DNA of 64,000 bases, taken from assembly GCF_045617425.1 (NCBI RefSeq), contig NZ_JAZLIO010000006.1:169181-233180 (forward strand), written 5' to 3'. This stretch comes from Carnobacterium_B sp045617425 (GTDB lineage Bacteria > Bacillota > Bacilli > Lactobacillales > Carnobacteriaceae). The first letter of the stretch is position 1. Each line of letters begins with the position of its first letter. Under the pieces are notes generated by a model. It was not told where the DNA came from and ran no database searches. It worked only from the letters and a program-made list of their open reading frames with translations. The translations under genes and the position numbers were made by a program. Below are positions 45,144-54,377 of this stretch, piece by piece.

Positions 45144-45413
45144 ATGGAAGGATATTATAAAAATGGACAAATCAAGCAAGTGACTAAAGATGGGATACGT
45201 ACACATTATTTTGAAAATGGACTAATAAAGGCAAGCGGTCCTTTTGATGGAAAGATGCAAGGAAACTGGGAATTTTACCGCAAAAGTGGAGAACTGTGGC
45301 AGATTGGATACTTAGAGAATGATCTGAAAAATGGTGAATGGATTCGATATAATCATGATGGTCAAGTTGAAAAAGAAGCACAATTTGATAGGGGCAAAGA
45401 AAAGAAGCGATGA
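45144..45413 (+). CDS. MORN-variant (YwqK-type) repeat protein
   Basis: The 89-residue protein is built of short Y/W-x-x-G repeats (EGYYKNGQIKQV, HYFENGLIKASGPFDGKMQGNWEFYRKSGEL, GEWIRYNHDGQVEKEAQF), the MORN_2 repeat of the YwqK antitoxin-like family. No toxin gene is adjacent, so an immunity role is only a family-level guess. It has a strong AAGGAGGAA ribosome site. Confidence 0.75.
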   Translation: MEGYYKNGQIKQVTKDGIRTHYFENGLIKASGPFDGKMQGNWEFYRKSGELWQIGYLENDLKNGEWIRYNHDGQVEKEAQFDRGKEKKR

Positions 45414-45606
45414 TTTATTTACTTAAAACACTATTTTTGACACAAAATAAAAAAAAAAAATTATTTAAATAACAAATACAAGTTGAATAATTCACAAAGA
45501 TGTTGTACACTATATTTGTAGTTGTTAAGGCGGATCAATTCTTCATAATAAAATGGTATTGATAGCTTTGGAAACGCATAAAAAAAATTGGAGGTAAGGA
45601 TACATT

Positions 45607-46173
45607 ATGATTAAAACAAACAAAAAAAGAGCATTATTTTTAGGAGCTTGTGCATCACTTATTATTTTTGCAGCAGGTTGTGGAAATAACGATGATACAG
45701 CAGAAAAAGAATCATCAGCTTCTTCAGCTGTTGAAAGTACAGAAGTTGTTACAACTGCTTCAATCAGCAATGATCCAGCAGACGTTTTAGCTGGACTTAG
45801 CGAAGACGGAACTTGGATCTACGCAATAACAGATGATGTAACAGTAACTGATGACATCGTTGTAGCTGGAACTTTCCATGATAAAGGGGAAGAAAGTGGA
45901 GATGTTTACCGTAAATTAGCTTTGTATGCACAAGATGAAGATCACAAAGTTACAGATGAATTTACTTTAACAGCACCAACAATGACTGTTGAATCTCCAA
46001 ACTTTAAAATTCAAAACGGAACATTTGTTGGAGATGTTGTAGTAGAAGCTGAAGGATTCGAACTTGCTGATTCAACTATTGAAGGAAATCTTACATTTGC
46101 TACTCAAGAATTAATGGATTCTGCAGTATTAGATGCAGGCACTGTAACTGGAGAAACAACTGTAGCTGAATAA
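45607..46173 (+). CDS. Acidic lipoprotein of unknown function
   Basis: The 188-residue protein has a basic N-terminus, hydrophobic core and lipobox FAAGC. The mature part is very acidic, Thr/Val/Asp-rich, with about ten-residue beta-like alternation in the second half (FTLTAPTMTVESPNFKIQNGTF, VVVEAEGFELADSTIEGNLTF), suggesting a small beta-helix. I know no function. Codon use is strongly biased and the ribosome site (TTGGAGG) good, so it may be abundant. A terminator follows. Confidence 0.7.
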   Translation: MIKTNKKRALFLGACASLIIFAAGCGNNDDTAEKESSASSAVESTEVVTTASISNDPADVLAGLSEDGTWIYAITDDVTVTDDIVVAGTFHDKGEESGDVYRKLALYAQDEDHKVTDEFTLTAPTMTVESPNFKIQNGTFVGDVVVEAEGFELADSTIEGNLTFATQELMDSAVLDAGTVTGETTVAE

Positions 46174-46193
46174 CAAATTAAATCTTTAAAACA

Positions 46194-46235
46194 AACATCT
46201 TGCCTTTAGCTACTTAAAAGGCGAGATGTTTTTTA
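46194..46235 (+). terminator. Terminator after acidic lipoprotein gene
   Basis: AACATCT-GCCTT pairs with AAGGC-AGATGTT, followed by a T-run. Confidence 0.8.
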
Positions 46236-46339
46236 TTTGAGTCCTGAAGCCACTAAGAAAAAAATGTCTAAACTTGACTAAATATCAATAGAATCATTAT
46301 TATTGGTAGTGTAGATATTCTTTTTAAGGGAGTGATTCA

Positions 46340-47149
46340 ATGCAAATGATTACGTTAGCAAATGGAGTAGATATACCAGTAGTTGGAACAGGAACGAATA
46401 CTTATGGAAAAGAAGGTAATCAATACAATGGAGCTTTGACTAACGATTTTAGCTCATTAAAGTCTGCAATTCAAGCTGGTTATCGGCTGATCGATACAGC
46501 AATTTCTTATCGAAATGAAGAAGGTGTCGGAGCTACTATTTTTGAAAGCGGCATTCCTCGTGGAGAATTTTTTATCACTACAAAAATTCCTTCAGATGAA
46601 GCGTATATTGGTTCAAAAAAATTAATTAACCAAACTATACAAAACAGTTTGAAAAATTTACAAACGGATTATATTGATTTGTACTTAATCCATCATCCGA
46701 TTGAAGATGATGAAAAATTGCAGCAAACGTGGGAAGTTCTTGAATCATTTGTGGATAATGGGAAAATCAAATCAATTGGAGTATCCAATTTTACCATTGA
46801 TATGTTGGAAACGGTGCGTAACTTTGCTCGGATTCAGCCAGTAGTAAATCAAATTGAATCTAATCCACATACATGGAATCATGAATTGATTGACTATTTA
46901 ACGAGTAATAATATTGTACCAGAAGCTTGGGGACCGTTAAGCAAAGTTACCCAAGAACAAATAGAAACATTAGATAAAATTGCTGAAAATTATGGAAAAA
47001 ATTGGGGACAAGTTTTATTGCGTTACCAAATCCAAAGAGGGGTTGTGGTTATTCCTAAATCTCACAACAAAGAGCATCAAGTAGCTAATTTAGAGTTATT
47101 TGATTTTGAATTAACCAAAGAAGATCAATTTTTAATTGAAACACTGTAA
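46340..47149 (+). CDS. Aldo/keto reductase
   Basis: The 269-residue TIM-barrel oxidoreductase shows the catalytic tetrad context: DTAISYRNEEGVG (Asp, Tyr), FITTKIPS (Lys) and YLIHHPI (His). NADPH contacts appear at IPKSHNKEHQVANL. Its substrates would be small aldehydes or ketones. Single gene between terminators. Confidence 0.88.
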   Translation: MQMITLANGVDIPVVGTGTNTYGKEGNQYNGALTNDFSSLKSAIQAGYRLIDTAISYRNEEGVGATIFESGIPRGEFFITTKIPSDEAYIGSKKLINQTIQNSLKNLQTDYIDLYLIHHPIEDDEKLQQTWEVLESFVDNGKIKSIGVSNFTIDMLETVRNFARIQPVVNQIESNPHTWNHELIDYLTSNNIVPEAWGPLSKVTQEQIETLDKIAENYGKNWGQVLLRYQIQRGVVVIPKSHNKEHQVANLELFDFELTKEDQFLIETL

Positions 47150-47155
47150 CTTATG

Positions 47156-47192
47156 AGCTTATTTAAGTTAGAAGACTTAAATAAGCTTTTTT
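47156..47192 (+). terminator. Terminator after aldo/keto reductase gene
   Basis: AGCTTATTTAAGT pairs perfectly with ACTTAAATAAGCT, followed by T6. Confidence 0.85.
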
Positions 47193-47237
47193 CACTCTCA
47201 ATAAAAAGTTTTAAATAAGCTAATAGGAGGGGTTAAA

Positions 47238-47678
47238 ATGAATCGCATTAATTTAATTTGTCTAGGGGTAAGAGATATGAAAGCTGCTTTAAGATTTTAT
47301 AAACGTATAGGTTTTAAAACCTATGAAAAAGTAGAAGAACCGGCTATCGTATTTTTCAATAATCAAGGCAGCAAATTAGAGCTTTTTCCAATTGAAGATT
47401 TAGCAAAAGACATTAATAAAACAGTTCCGCCAGTAATTCCAGAAAGAGGATTTAATGGAATCACACTAGCCTGCAACCTAAAGTCAGAAAAGGAAGTAGA
47501 CGAGGTGGTTACTCTTGTAAAACAAAATGGTGGAACAATCGTTAAAGAACCTGAGAAGGTTAGTTGGGGCGGATATAGTGGGTATTTTCAAGACTTAGAT
47601 GGCTATCATTGGGAAGTAGCCTATAGTGCGAGTTGGAAATTTGATGAGAATGATATGCTAATAATGGAAGAAGGTTAG
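47238..47678 (+). CDS. VOC (glyoxalase/dioxygenase-fold) family protein
   Basis: The 146-residue protein has the two beta-alpha-beta-beta-beta halves of the VOC fold: INLICLGVRDMKAALRFYKRIGFKTYEK in the first, EVDEVVTLVKQNGGTIVKEPEKVSWGGYSGYFQDLDGYHWEVAYS in the second. The metal ligand pattern is incomplete, so a binding rather than catalytic role is possible. AGGAGGGG precedes the ATG. The GNAT gene follows 6 bases later. Confidence 0.82.
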   Translation: MNRINLICLGVRDMKAALRFYKRIGFKTYEKVEEPAIVFFNNQGSKLELFPIEDLAKDINKTVPPVIPERGFNGITLACNLKSEKEVDEVVTLVKQNGGTIVKEPEKVSWGGYSGYFQDLDGYHWEVAYSASWKFDENDMLIMEEG

Positions 47679-47684
47679 TTTTTT

Positions 47685-48143
47685 TTGAAAGAGAAAAATG
47701 GGGAAATTCGAGAATTGACTGAGTTTGATTTAGATTTGTGTGCAGAATTGTTGATAACTGTGTATAACAGCAAACCATGGGATGAAAAGTGGACAAAAAA
47801 TACTGCTAAAAGTCATCTACAAGAGTTTATACACCGAAAACGTTCGTTTGGCTTTGTTTATGTGGATAAGTCTACCATTGTTGGTGCATTATTCGGGGTT
47901 GAACGAACATTTTGGTCTGGAGATGAAGTTTATGTGGATGAATTCTACGTTCATCCACAGTGTCAACAAAAAGGTGTGGGAAAAGAAATGATGATACATT
48001 TAGAAGACTACTGTCAGAAAAAAGAATTAGAAGCAATCACGTTAGTAACGGATAAAAATGTACCAGCTTATCATTTTTACCAAAAAATGAATTTTAATAT
48101 CTCGGAAGCTAACGTGTTTTTGTATAAAAATATTCCGCAATAA
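47685..48143 (+). CDS. GNAT family N-acetyltransferase
   Basis: The 152-residue protein has the GNAT core: IRELTEFDLDLCAELL start, DEFYVHPQCQQKGVGKEMMIHLE (acetyl-CoA loop QxxGxG), and VPAYHFYQKMNFNIS at the end. The only start that keeps the first strand is the TTG at 47685; the ribosome site AGAAGG (47668-47673) is 11 bases away inside the VOC gene end, so translation is probably coupled and weak. Confidence 0.8.
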   Translation: MKEKNGEIRELTEFDLDLCAELLITVYNSKPWDEKWTKNTAKSHLQEFIHRKRSFGFVYVDKSTIVGALFGVERTFWSGDEVYVDEFYVHPQCQQKGVGKEMMIHLEDYCQKKELEAITLVTDKNVPAYHFYQKMNFNISEANVFLYKNIPQ

Positions 48144-48146
48144 CTT

Positions 48147-48479
48147 TTATTGATTCTCAACTATTAATTCAGTAGTGGGATGGTGACGGTAAACCACTAA
48201 ATCCACTTTTCCGGAATGTGTTAAGATTATGCCTTCTGAAAGTAAACGATCTTTTTGAGTAAAAGCCCCTTCAGCATTGTTGATAGCTACTTCACATTTA
48301 GCATTAACAATACGATGCCAAGGCAGATCAAACTTCTGGCTCATGGAATGGAGAATACGGGCGACTTGTCTTGCACCTCGAGTGTTTCCAGCAAGTGCTG
48401 CTATTTGACCGTAAGTCATAACTTTTCCGCTTGGAATAGATTGGATAATACGGATTACACGTTCAGTAAAGGGAGTCAT
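48147..48479 (-). CDS. Alkyltransferase-like (ATL) protein
   Basis: The 110-residue protein has the DNA-binding domain of O6-alkylguanine-DNA alkyltransferases (VIRIIQSIPSGKVMTYGQIAALAG, ARQVARILH arginine-finger region), but the active motif PCHR is PWHR: Trp54 replaces the alkyl-accepting Cys. That is the hallmark of ATL proteins, which flag alkylated guanines for nucleotide excision repair rather than reverse them. The frame extends 25 codons upstream, but AAAGGA spaced 7 bases before the ATG at 48479 and the family start favour this shorter form. Confidence 0.85.
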   Translation of the reverse strand: MTPFTERVIRIIQSIPSGKVMTYGQIAALAGNTRGARQVARILHSMSQKFDLPWHRIVNAKCEVAINNAEGAFTQKDRLLSEGIILTHSGKVDLVVYRHHPTTELIVENQ

Positions 48480-48538
48480 AGTAAGATCCTTTCTCATTTC
48501 TTCAATATCTTTTTCTATCGTAACTGAAATATAAGAAA

Positions 48539-48586
48539 AAAAATAGCTGTTCACTAAAATTAGTTTTAGTGAACAGCTTTTTTTAA
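48539..48586. terminator. Bidirectional terminator
   Basis: AGCTGTTCACTAAAA (48545-48559) pairs perfectly with 48564-48578, with A/T runs on both sides. It ends the leftward glutamine-type ABC operon. Confidence 0.85.
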
Positions 48587-49237
48587 TTAAGATAATTTTG
48601 TTTCAAAGCGTTTAGCAACTTTTGATAATGCGTAACAAATAATAAAGTAGAAGAATGCTAAGGCAATAAACATCGGAATCACATAAGTCGTGTTTTGGCC
48701 ATAAATGATTCGAGCATTATGAGTTAATTCTGGTAAGGAAATGATGGTAGCTAATGAGGTATCTTTAATCAAAGATACGAGTTGGCTGACGATTGGAGGA
48801 ACCATAGCTTTAAATGCTTGTGGAATAATGATTATCCATAGCGTTTGAAGATACGTTAAACCGGTAGAACGTCCAGCTTCCATTTGTCCAGAAGGAACAG
48901 AGTTTAAACCTGCTCGCATAATTTCTGACAGCATAGCAGATTCAAAAATCGTCATCGCAGCTACTGCTGACCAAAAGATGTCTAAACGTATGCCAATTTG
49001 CGGTAAAGCAAAGTAAGTAAAAAAGATGATCAGTAATAAAGGCAAGTTACGAATCAAATCAACAATGCCCCCGACGATTTTTGAAAAAATTGGTATCTTC
49101 ATATACCGAAGCAATCCTAAGATGGCTCCAATAATAAAACTGAAAATAATTGAAAGTACGGCCACTTCTACTGTAACGAGAAGTCCATCCAGTAAGAAGC
49201 GGATATTCATCCATGAAAAAGCTTCTATAATAGTCAA
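48587..49237 (-). CDS. Amino-acid ABC transporter permease (GlnP-like)
   Basis: The 216-residue HisM-family permease carries the EAA loop EAGRSTGLTYLQTLWIIIIPQAFKAMVPP. It is the last gene of a four-gene operon and follows the other permease gene by 16 bases; the two form the heterodimeric channel of a glutamate/glutamine/aspartate importer. Confidence 0.87.
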   Translation of the reverse strand: MTIIEAFSWMNIRFLLDGLLVTVEVAVLSIIFSFIIGAILGLLRYMKIPIFSKIVGGIVDLIRNLPLLLIIFFTYFALPQIGIRLDIFWSAVAAMTIFESAMLSEIMRAGLNSVPSGQMEAGRSTGLTYLQTLWIIIIPQAFKAMVPPIVSQLVSLIKDTSLATIISLPELTHNARIIYGQNTTYVIPMFIALAFFYFIICYALSKVAKRFETKLS

Positions 49238-49253
49238 ATGATTTCTCCTCCTT

Positions 49254-49901
49254 TTAAGATGTTACATTTAAGCGACGCTCAATGTAACTCATCAAGTATG
49301 TTAAGGGTAAGGTAATGATGAGATAGATTAAGCCGATTAAGATATACGTATCGAACGTATTAAAGGTCTCACTAGCAATTAAATCGCCTTGATACATTAA
49401 ATCAAGACCAGTAACCATCGCAAGAACAGATGAGTTTTTCACTAAATTAATGAATTGATTGCCAAGAGGCGGAATCACAATTTTGAAAGCTTGTGGTAAA
49501 ATAATGTACCGCATCGTTTCATTTTGAGTCAAACCAGTTGAAAGTCCAGCTTCTGTTTGACCTTTAGGTACGCCCATAATTCCAGCACGGACAGTTTCTG
49601 CAATAAAAGCAGAAGTGTAAATAGTTAATCCAATTGTACCAGCTGTAAAGCCATCGATAGAGAACCAATATAAAGGTACTACTACATAAAAGAACATCAC
49701 AATAATCAAAAGGGGAATATTCTTAAAGAACTCTACATAAGCATTTGCCAATCCTTTTAGCCATTTATTTTTAGATAACTGAAAGATTGCCATTAATGTA
49801 CCGATGATCAAACTGAAAAATAAGGCAATAATACTGGAGTACAATGTATTTAGAAACCCATCAATTAAAACGTCATGGTAGGTTGTTAAGATCGTTAGCA
49901 T
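49254..49901 (-). CDS. Amino-acid ABC transporter permease (GlnM-like)
   Basis: The 215-residue HisM-family permease has the EAA loop EAGLSTGLTQNETMRYIILPQAFKIVIPP and FKNIPLLIIVMFFYVVVPL, typical of GlnM/GltJ subunits. A small AGCAGTAC/GTACTGCT hairpin (about 49927-49944) lies between it and the binding-protein gene and may affect relative expression. Confidence 0.87.
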   Translation of the reverse strand: MLTILTTYHDVLIDGFLNTLYSSIIALFFSLIIGTLMAIFQLSKNKWLKGLANAYVEFFKNIPLLIIVMFFYVVVPLYWFSIDGFTAGTIGLTIYTSAFIAETVRAGIMGVPKGQTEAGLSTGLTQNETMRYIILPQAFKIVIPPLGNQFINLVKNSSVLAMVTGLDLMYQGDLIASETFNTFDTYILIGLIYLIITLPLTYLMSYIERRLNVTS

Positions 49902-49966
49902 AGGTGCACCTCGCTTTTTTATTTCTTAGCAGTACAGGTACTGCTTTTTTTGAAGTTTTAAAATGA

Positions 49967-50767
49967 CTAATCTAATTCAGGAATCCATCTAGCATAAATG
50001 GATTCGTATATGCCATTTTCTTTAATTGTTTCTAAGGCTTTGTTGACCTCTTTCAAAAAGGCATCTTGGCCTTTGTTAATTGCAACTCCATAAGGCTCTT
50101 GAGTAAAGTTTCCACCAGCTAATCGATAGCCAGGGTTATCGGCGATAATACCTAATAAAATAGCATTATCAGTTGTAACGGCATCTCCTTGGCCAGATTG
50201 CAAAGCAGTAAAGGCTTCAGAATAATTTTCTAGTTCTAGTACATTTGCCTCAGGAGATAACTCACGAATATTTTGTGCAGAAGTAGAGCCTTTAACAGCC
50301 AAAACGGTTGTATCAGCAGTTAGATCGTCTAAACTTTGAATCGAACTGTCGTTTGGAACCAATAAAGCTTGGCCAGCATCAAAGTAAATATCTGTAAAGT
50401 TGACTTGCTCTTTTCGCTCTTCAGTAATGGTCATTGTCGCAATAATAGCATCAATATTTCCATTTTTTAATAAAGGAATACGTGTTTTAGATGTTACTTC
50501 AACGAATTCTGCGTTATCTGCATCTCCAGTCAATTCTTCGGTAATGGCTTTGGCTATGTCGATATCAAATCCTCTGATCTCGCTTGATTGAATATCATAA
50601 AGACCAAAAAGGTTGGTATCCACTTTTACGCCCCATGTAATGGTAGGATTTTCTTCTATCCGTTCTGTTATATCTACATTTGCTGCACTTTTAGAACCAC
50701 AAGCAGCAAGAAAAAAGACAGGTAGGAGTAAAAGAAGAAAAAGAGCTTGCTTATTTAATTTTTTCAT
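49967..50767 (-). CDS. Glutamine/glutamate-type substrate-binding lipoprotein
   Basis: The 266-residue lipoprotein (lipobox FFLAAC) of the SBP_bac_3 family shows GFDIDIAKAITEEL, NIDAIIATMTITEERKEQVNFTDIYFDAGQALLV and a QSGQGDAVTTDNAILLG stretch, the pattern of glutamine/glutamate/aspartate binding proteins. It feeds the two permeases encoded downstream and the ATPase upstream. Confidence 0.87.
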   Translation of the reverse strand: MKKLNKQALFLLLLLPVFFLAACGSKSAANVDITERIEENPTITWGVKVDTNLFGLYDIQSSEIRGFDIDIAKAITEELTGDADNAEFVEVTSKTRIPLLKNGNIDAIIATMTITEERKEQVNFTDIYFDAGQALLVPNDSSIQSLDDLTADTTVLAVKGSTSAQNIRELSPEANVLELENYSEAFTALQSGQGDAVTTDNAILLGIIADNPGYRLAGGNFTQEPYGVAINKGQDAFLKEVNKALETIKENGIYESIYARWIPELD

Positions 50768-50788
50768 CTGAAAAGTCCTCCTATAAAA

Positions 50789-51517
50789 TTAATGATTAAT
50801 AATTTTGCTTAAAAATTGTTTAGCACGTTCATCTTTAGGATTTTCAAAGAACGAAACTGTTTCACGGTCTTCAAGGACCTCTCCATCAGCCATAAAAATA
50901 ACTCGGTCAGCGACTTCACGTGCAAATCCCATTTCATGAGTCACAACAATCATTGTCATACCTTCTTTAGCTAACTTTTTCATAACGTCTAATACATCTT
51001 CAATTGTTTCCGGGTCTAATGCACTGGTTGGTTCGTCAAACAATAAAACTCCTGGTCCCATAGCTAATCCTCGTGCAATAGCCACACGTTGTTGCTGACC
51101 ACCAGATAAATTAGAAGGGTAAGCATCTTTTTTGTCCAACATGTTTACTTTTTCTAAAAATTTCTCAGCATTTTTTTGTGCCTCTTCTTTAGATTGTTTT
51201 AAGACCTTCATAGGCGCTAACATAATATTTTCCAAAACAGTTTTATGTGGATAAAGGTTGAAATGCTGGAAAACCATTCCAACGTTTTTACGAATTTCAT
51301 TGATATTCGTACCTTTAGCATGAAGATTGGTACCTTTAATCAATAATTCTCCTTCAGTAATATCTTCTAAACCGTTGATGCAACGCAACATGGTACTTTT
51401 ACCAGAACCAGAAGGACCGATAACCACTACCACTTCACCTTGATTAAAGGTAAGGTTAATATTTTTCAATGCATGGAAATCACCGTAATATTTTTCGATA
51501 TTTTTAAATTCAATCAT
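50789..51517 (-). CDS. Amino-acid ABC transporter ATP-binding protein (GlnQ-like)
   Basis: The 242-residue ATPase shows Walker A GPSGSGKST, VFQHFNLYPHKT, signature LSGGQQQRVAIARGLA, Walker B VLLFDEPTSALDPE and VTHEM. It is first in the operon ATPase, binding protein, permease, permease, a typical glutamine/aspartate importer order in lactic acid bacteria. AAGGAGTG precedes the ATG. Confidence 0.9.
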   Translation of the reverse strand: MIEFKNIEKYYGDFHALKNINLTFNQGEVVVVIGPSGSGKSTMLRCINGLEDITEGELLIKGTNLHAKGTNINEIRKNVGMVFQHFNLYPHKTVLENIMLAPMKVLKQSKEEAQKNAEKFLEKVNMLDKKDAYPSNLSGGQQQRVAIARGLAMGPGVLLFDEPTSALDPETIEDVLDVMKKLAKEGMTMIVVTHEMGFAREVADRVIFMADGEVLEDRETVSFFENPKDERAKQFLSKIINH

Positions 51518-52105
51518 TTAAACACACTCCTTGTTTTCTATTGTTAAGTAATTAAATTAAGAAGTATGTAAGGAGTATAAACCTCCTGCATACTCCTTAG
51601 GGGAATAATAAAATTGGTTTTTGAACACTAAAAAAAAGCTTAGAACAAATAAGAATTTTCTAATGCTTACAGTTAGATAGAGTATTCTATTTTTTGTAAA
51701 GCAACTATTTTTATTCGAATGAATTCAACAGTACGACTTCATATTGGGTTATATAAATCGCATTGAAAATGAAAGAATTCTTCATAAGTATGAAGAAGAA
51801 TTTTGTAAAAGTAAAGATAGATGACTTTAGTTTACTAATAGCATCTACCTGATAGGAAGATGGCCAATCTATTATTTGCTAGTTTTTAAAATGTTGCAGC
51901 ATTGAAAATTTTATCATTAAAGATTGGTGTTTGCAAATTATTTCGCTTTTTAATATCAAATAAAAAAATGACTTGAATAAATGTGTCTCTATTTAAATTA
52001 ACCAGTTTTTCTTCTATATATAATCTATATAAATAGACAAGATATTTTTTTTGAAGATTGGTATAATAAGAGCAGTATAAATTTCTGAAATAAAGGATGA
52101 AGAAA
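51518..52105. other. Gene-free intergenic region
   Basis: About 590 AT-rich bases between divergent genes. I see no convincing coding frame or known riboswitch. There is an imperfect dyad at about 51774-51801 (AATTCTTCATA facing TATGAAGAA-AATT). Promoters for both flanking units must lie here. Confidence 0.5.
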
Positions 52106-53488
52106 ATGGAACGTGTCCACATTTATCATACAAACGATATTCATTCTCACTTTGAAAATTGGCCAAGAATTTCTGCTTATTTAAGAGAAGAGTCTAAACG
52201 ATTGGAACAAGAAAATGAAACAGTATTTTCATTTGATATTGGAGACGCCTGTGATCGAGTCCATCCTTTGACGGAAGCAACAGATGGAGCAGCAAATATC
52301 CTTTTGCTGAATGAAATTGGATATGATGCAGTTACAATTGGAAACAATGAAGGCATCGGAAGCTCAAAAAAACAATTGAGTCACTTATACGATGAAGCTA
52401 ATTTTCCTATTGTAATCTCAAACTTATTCGATGCAAAAACAGGGTATCCGCCAGAATGGGCAAAAGTTTTCCAAGTCATTCAAACCAAATCTGGTCATAA
52501 GATTGGTTTGTTCGGTTTAACTGCACCTTTTCCAACAAGCTACAAACCGATTGGATGGGATGTGAAAAATCCAGACGAAGTGATAGGAGACATTCTAGAA
52601 TTGATTACTCCTTTAGTGGATTCCATTATTTTGCTGTCTCATCTGGGAATTGGTGAAGATCAACGCATAGCTGAATTATATCCAATGATTTCTGTTATTA
52701 TCGGTTCTCACACACATCACTTATTGCCACAAGGGAAAATTATTAGAAATACATTGCTTGCAGCAGCCGGTAAATATGGTCAATACGTTGGCCATATTGA
52801 ATTAGGGATCGAAAGAAATAAAATCATTGAGGCTAAAGCCACTGTTAAGGAAACAGCTACAATAATCCCCCCCGCAAATGAAGATAAGATGATCGAAGGT
52901 TATGAACATAAGGGGCATCAGTTGTTAAATGAACAAGTAATAGCAACTATCCCGGCTACTTTTTCAATTAATTGGCATGGTAAATCTGAACTTGTTGAAG
53001 TTGGATTGGAAGCTCTTAAAGAGTATGCTCACACAGAGGCAGCTATTTTAAATGCAGGACTGTTTATGCAGTCATTGAATGAAGGAACGGTCACGAAAGA
53101 TGACTTGCACAAAATATTACCTCATCCTATGCGTATTCTAAGGTGCACTCTAGATGGAGAAAATCTCATTCGTATGATTTACGAAATGGAAAAAAATCGC
53201 TTATTCTTGCGAAATTTCCCGATTAAAGGTATTGGATTTAGAGGAAAAATTTTTGGCGAAATCTGTTACAATGGAGTAGCATATGATAAAATAACTGGAG
53301 AAGTATCTTGGCTAGGTAAACCGATAGAGCGAACCAAACAGTATACATTTGCTACAGTAGATCATTTCATGTTTATCCCTTTTTTTCCTACGATTGAAAT
53401 CAAAGGGGAGAACGAAGTGCTGTTTCCTTATTTTATACGCAATGTTGTAGGTCAATATTTAAAAAAGCATTACCCAACAGATAAATGA
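52106..53488 (+). CDS. yunD: YunD-like 5'-nucleotidase/metallophosphoesterase
   Basis: The 460-residue protein has an N-terminal calcineurin-like phosphoesterase domain (YHTNDIHSHF, FDIGDACDR, IGNNEG, LSHLGIGEDQ, GSHTHH) and a C-terminal 5'-nucleotidase domain from about residue 270. There is no signal peptide, so it acts in the cytoplasm, unlike secreted UshA enzymes. An ATG at 52097 overlaps the ribosome site AAAGGA; the ATG at 52106 has proper spacing. It starts the conserved yunD-yutD-yutF-DUF1461 operon. Confidence 0.88.
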   Translation: MERVHIYHTNDIHSHFENWPRISAYLREESKRLEQENETVFSFDIGDACDRVHPLTEATDGAANILLLNEIGYDAVTIGNNEGIGSSKKQLSHLYDEANFPIVISNLFDAKTGYPPEWAKVFQVIQTKSGHKIGLFGLTAPFPTSYKPIGWDVKNPDEVIGDILELITPLVDSIILLSHLGIGEDQRIAELYPMISVIIGSHTHHLLPQGKIIRNTLLAAAGKYGQYVGHIELGIERNKIIEAKATVKETATIIPPANEDKMIEGYEHKGHQLLNEQVIATIPATFSINWHGKSELVEVGLEALKEYAHTEAAILNAGLFMQSLNEGTVTKDDLHKILPHPMRILRCTLDGENLIRMIYEMEKNRLFLRNFPIKGIGFRGKIFGEICYNGVAYDKITGEVSWLGKPIERTKQYTFATVDHFMFIPFFPTIEIKGENEVLFPYFIRNVVGQYLKKHYPTDK

Positions 53489-53523
53489 GTAAGATGAATG
53501 GATTATGAAAGTAGGTGAACGCA

Positions 53524-54348
53524 ATGACAAGTGAAAACGAAACAACTACAGAACGAGCTCAGGAGACAAGGTCACCTAAAAAAGCCGTTCCAACCAAAAA
53601 AAGGCCGATTAAACCAAGACCAAAAAAACGAGTGAAAGAATCACAACCAGCTACAACTGCAATAGAAGAAAATCACAGCACTGAAGACTCAGGTGAACAG
53701 ACAGTTGATAAAGAAGTACAAGAATTAAGTAAACCAGTTGAGGAACCAATCGTTCAAAGAATTGATGCTACTACTATTATGATAGAAGGCAAAAAATTCG
53801 AAATTGTACAAAATTATCGAGATGCTTTTGATGCAGAGCGATTAGGTGAGCGCTACAGCGAGATTTTAAATAAATACGATTATGTTGTAGCGGACTGGGG
53901 CTTTGAACAAATGCGGTTGAAAGGTTTTTATGACAACCGTAATCGGAAAGTTCCTCAGGACCAGCGCATTGCTAATCTTCAGGATTATTTGTACGAGTAC
54001 TGTAATTTTGGCTGTCCTTATTTTGTCTTGCAACGTGTAGACGACAAAAAAGAACGTATTAAAACGAGCAAACCTAAAAGGCGCAGAACACAAAAAAGTA
54101 AAAGTCTAACAAATGAAAAAGGGATTAAACAAGTTCAACCAAAAAATTCAGATTTAAAACCAAGCACGACAGTAACTCCTAAAAAATCTTCCGACAGAGC
54201 AAAAGCTAAAAAAGATTTTGTCAAAAAGGAAATTTCTCCAGTTGAAAAATCCGTTGAAAAACATAGTTCAAAAGAAACTGTTGAAACAGTAAAGGATGCT
54301 AAAGGGAAACGCCAATACAGTATCCGGCGTAAAGTTGTTCCAAAATAA
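53524..54348 (+). CDS. yutD: YutD family protein with long charged tails
   Basis: The central YutD (DUF1027) domain, about residues 80-180, is clear: IDATTIMIEGKKFEIVQNYRDAFDAERLGERYSEILNKYDYVVADWG and LYEYCNFGCPYFVLQRV. It is flanked by a Lys/Pro/Thr-rich N-tail and a Lys/Ser-rich C-tail that are probably disordered. At 274 residues it is much longer than the core-only B. subtilis protein. Function is unknown. The ATG at 53524 follows AGGTG; the GTG at 53515 overlaps that site. Confidence 0.85.
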   Translation: MTSENETTTERAQETRSPKKAVPTKKRPIKPRPKKRVKESQPATTAIEENHSTEDSGEQTVDKEVQELSKPVEEPIVQRIDATTIMIEGKKFEIVQNYRDAFDAERLGERYSEILNKYDYVVADWGFEQMRLKGFYDNRNRKVPQDQRIANLQDYLYEYCNFGCPYFVLQRVDDKKERIKTSKPKRRRTQKSKSLTNEKGIKQVQPKNSDLKPSTTVTPKKSSDRAKAKKDFVKKEISPVEKSVEKHSSKETVETVKDAKGKRQYSIRRKVVPK

Positions 54349-54377
54349 ATGAATAAGATAAAGGTTGGGTAAGGTAA

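Noticed and set aside
51886..52122. 78-codon minus-strand ORF upstream of yunD
   Set aside because: AT-rich composition, overlap with the yunD start region and lack of ribosome site argue against a gene.
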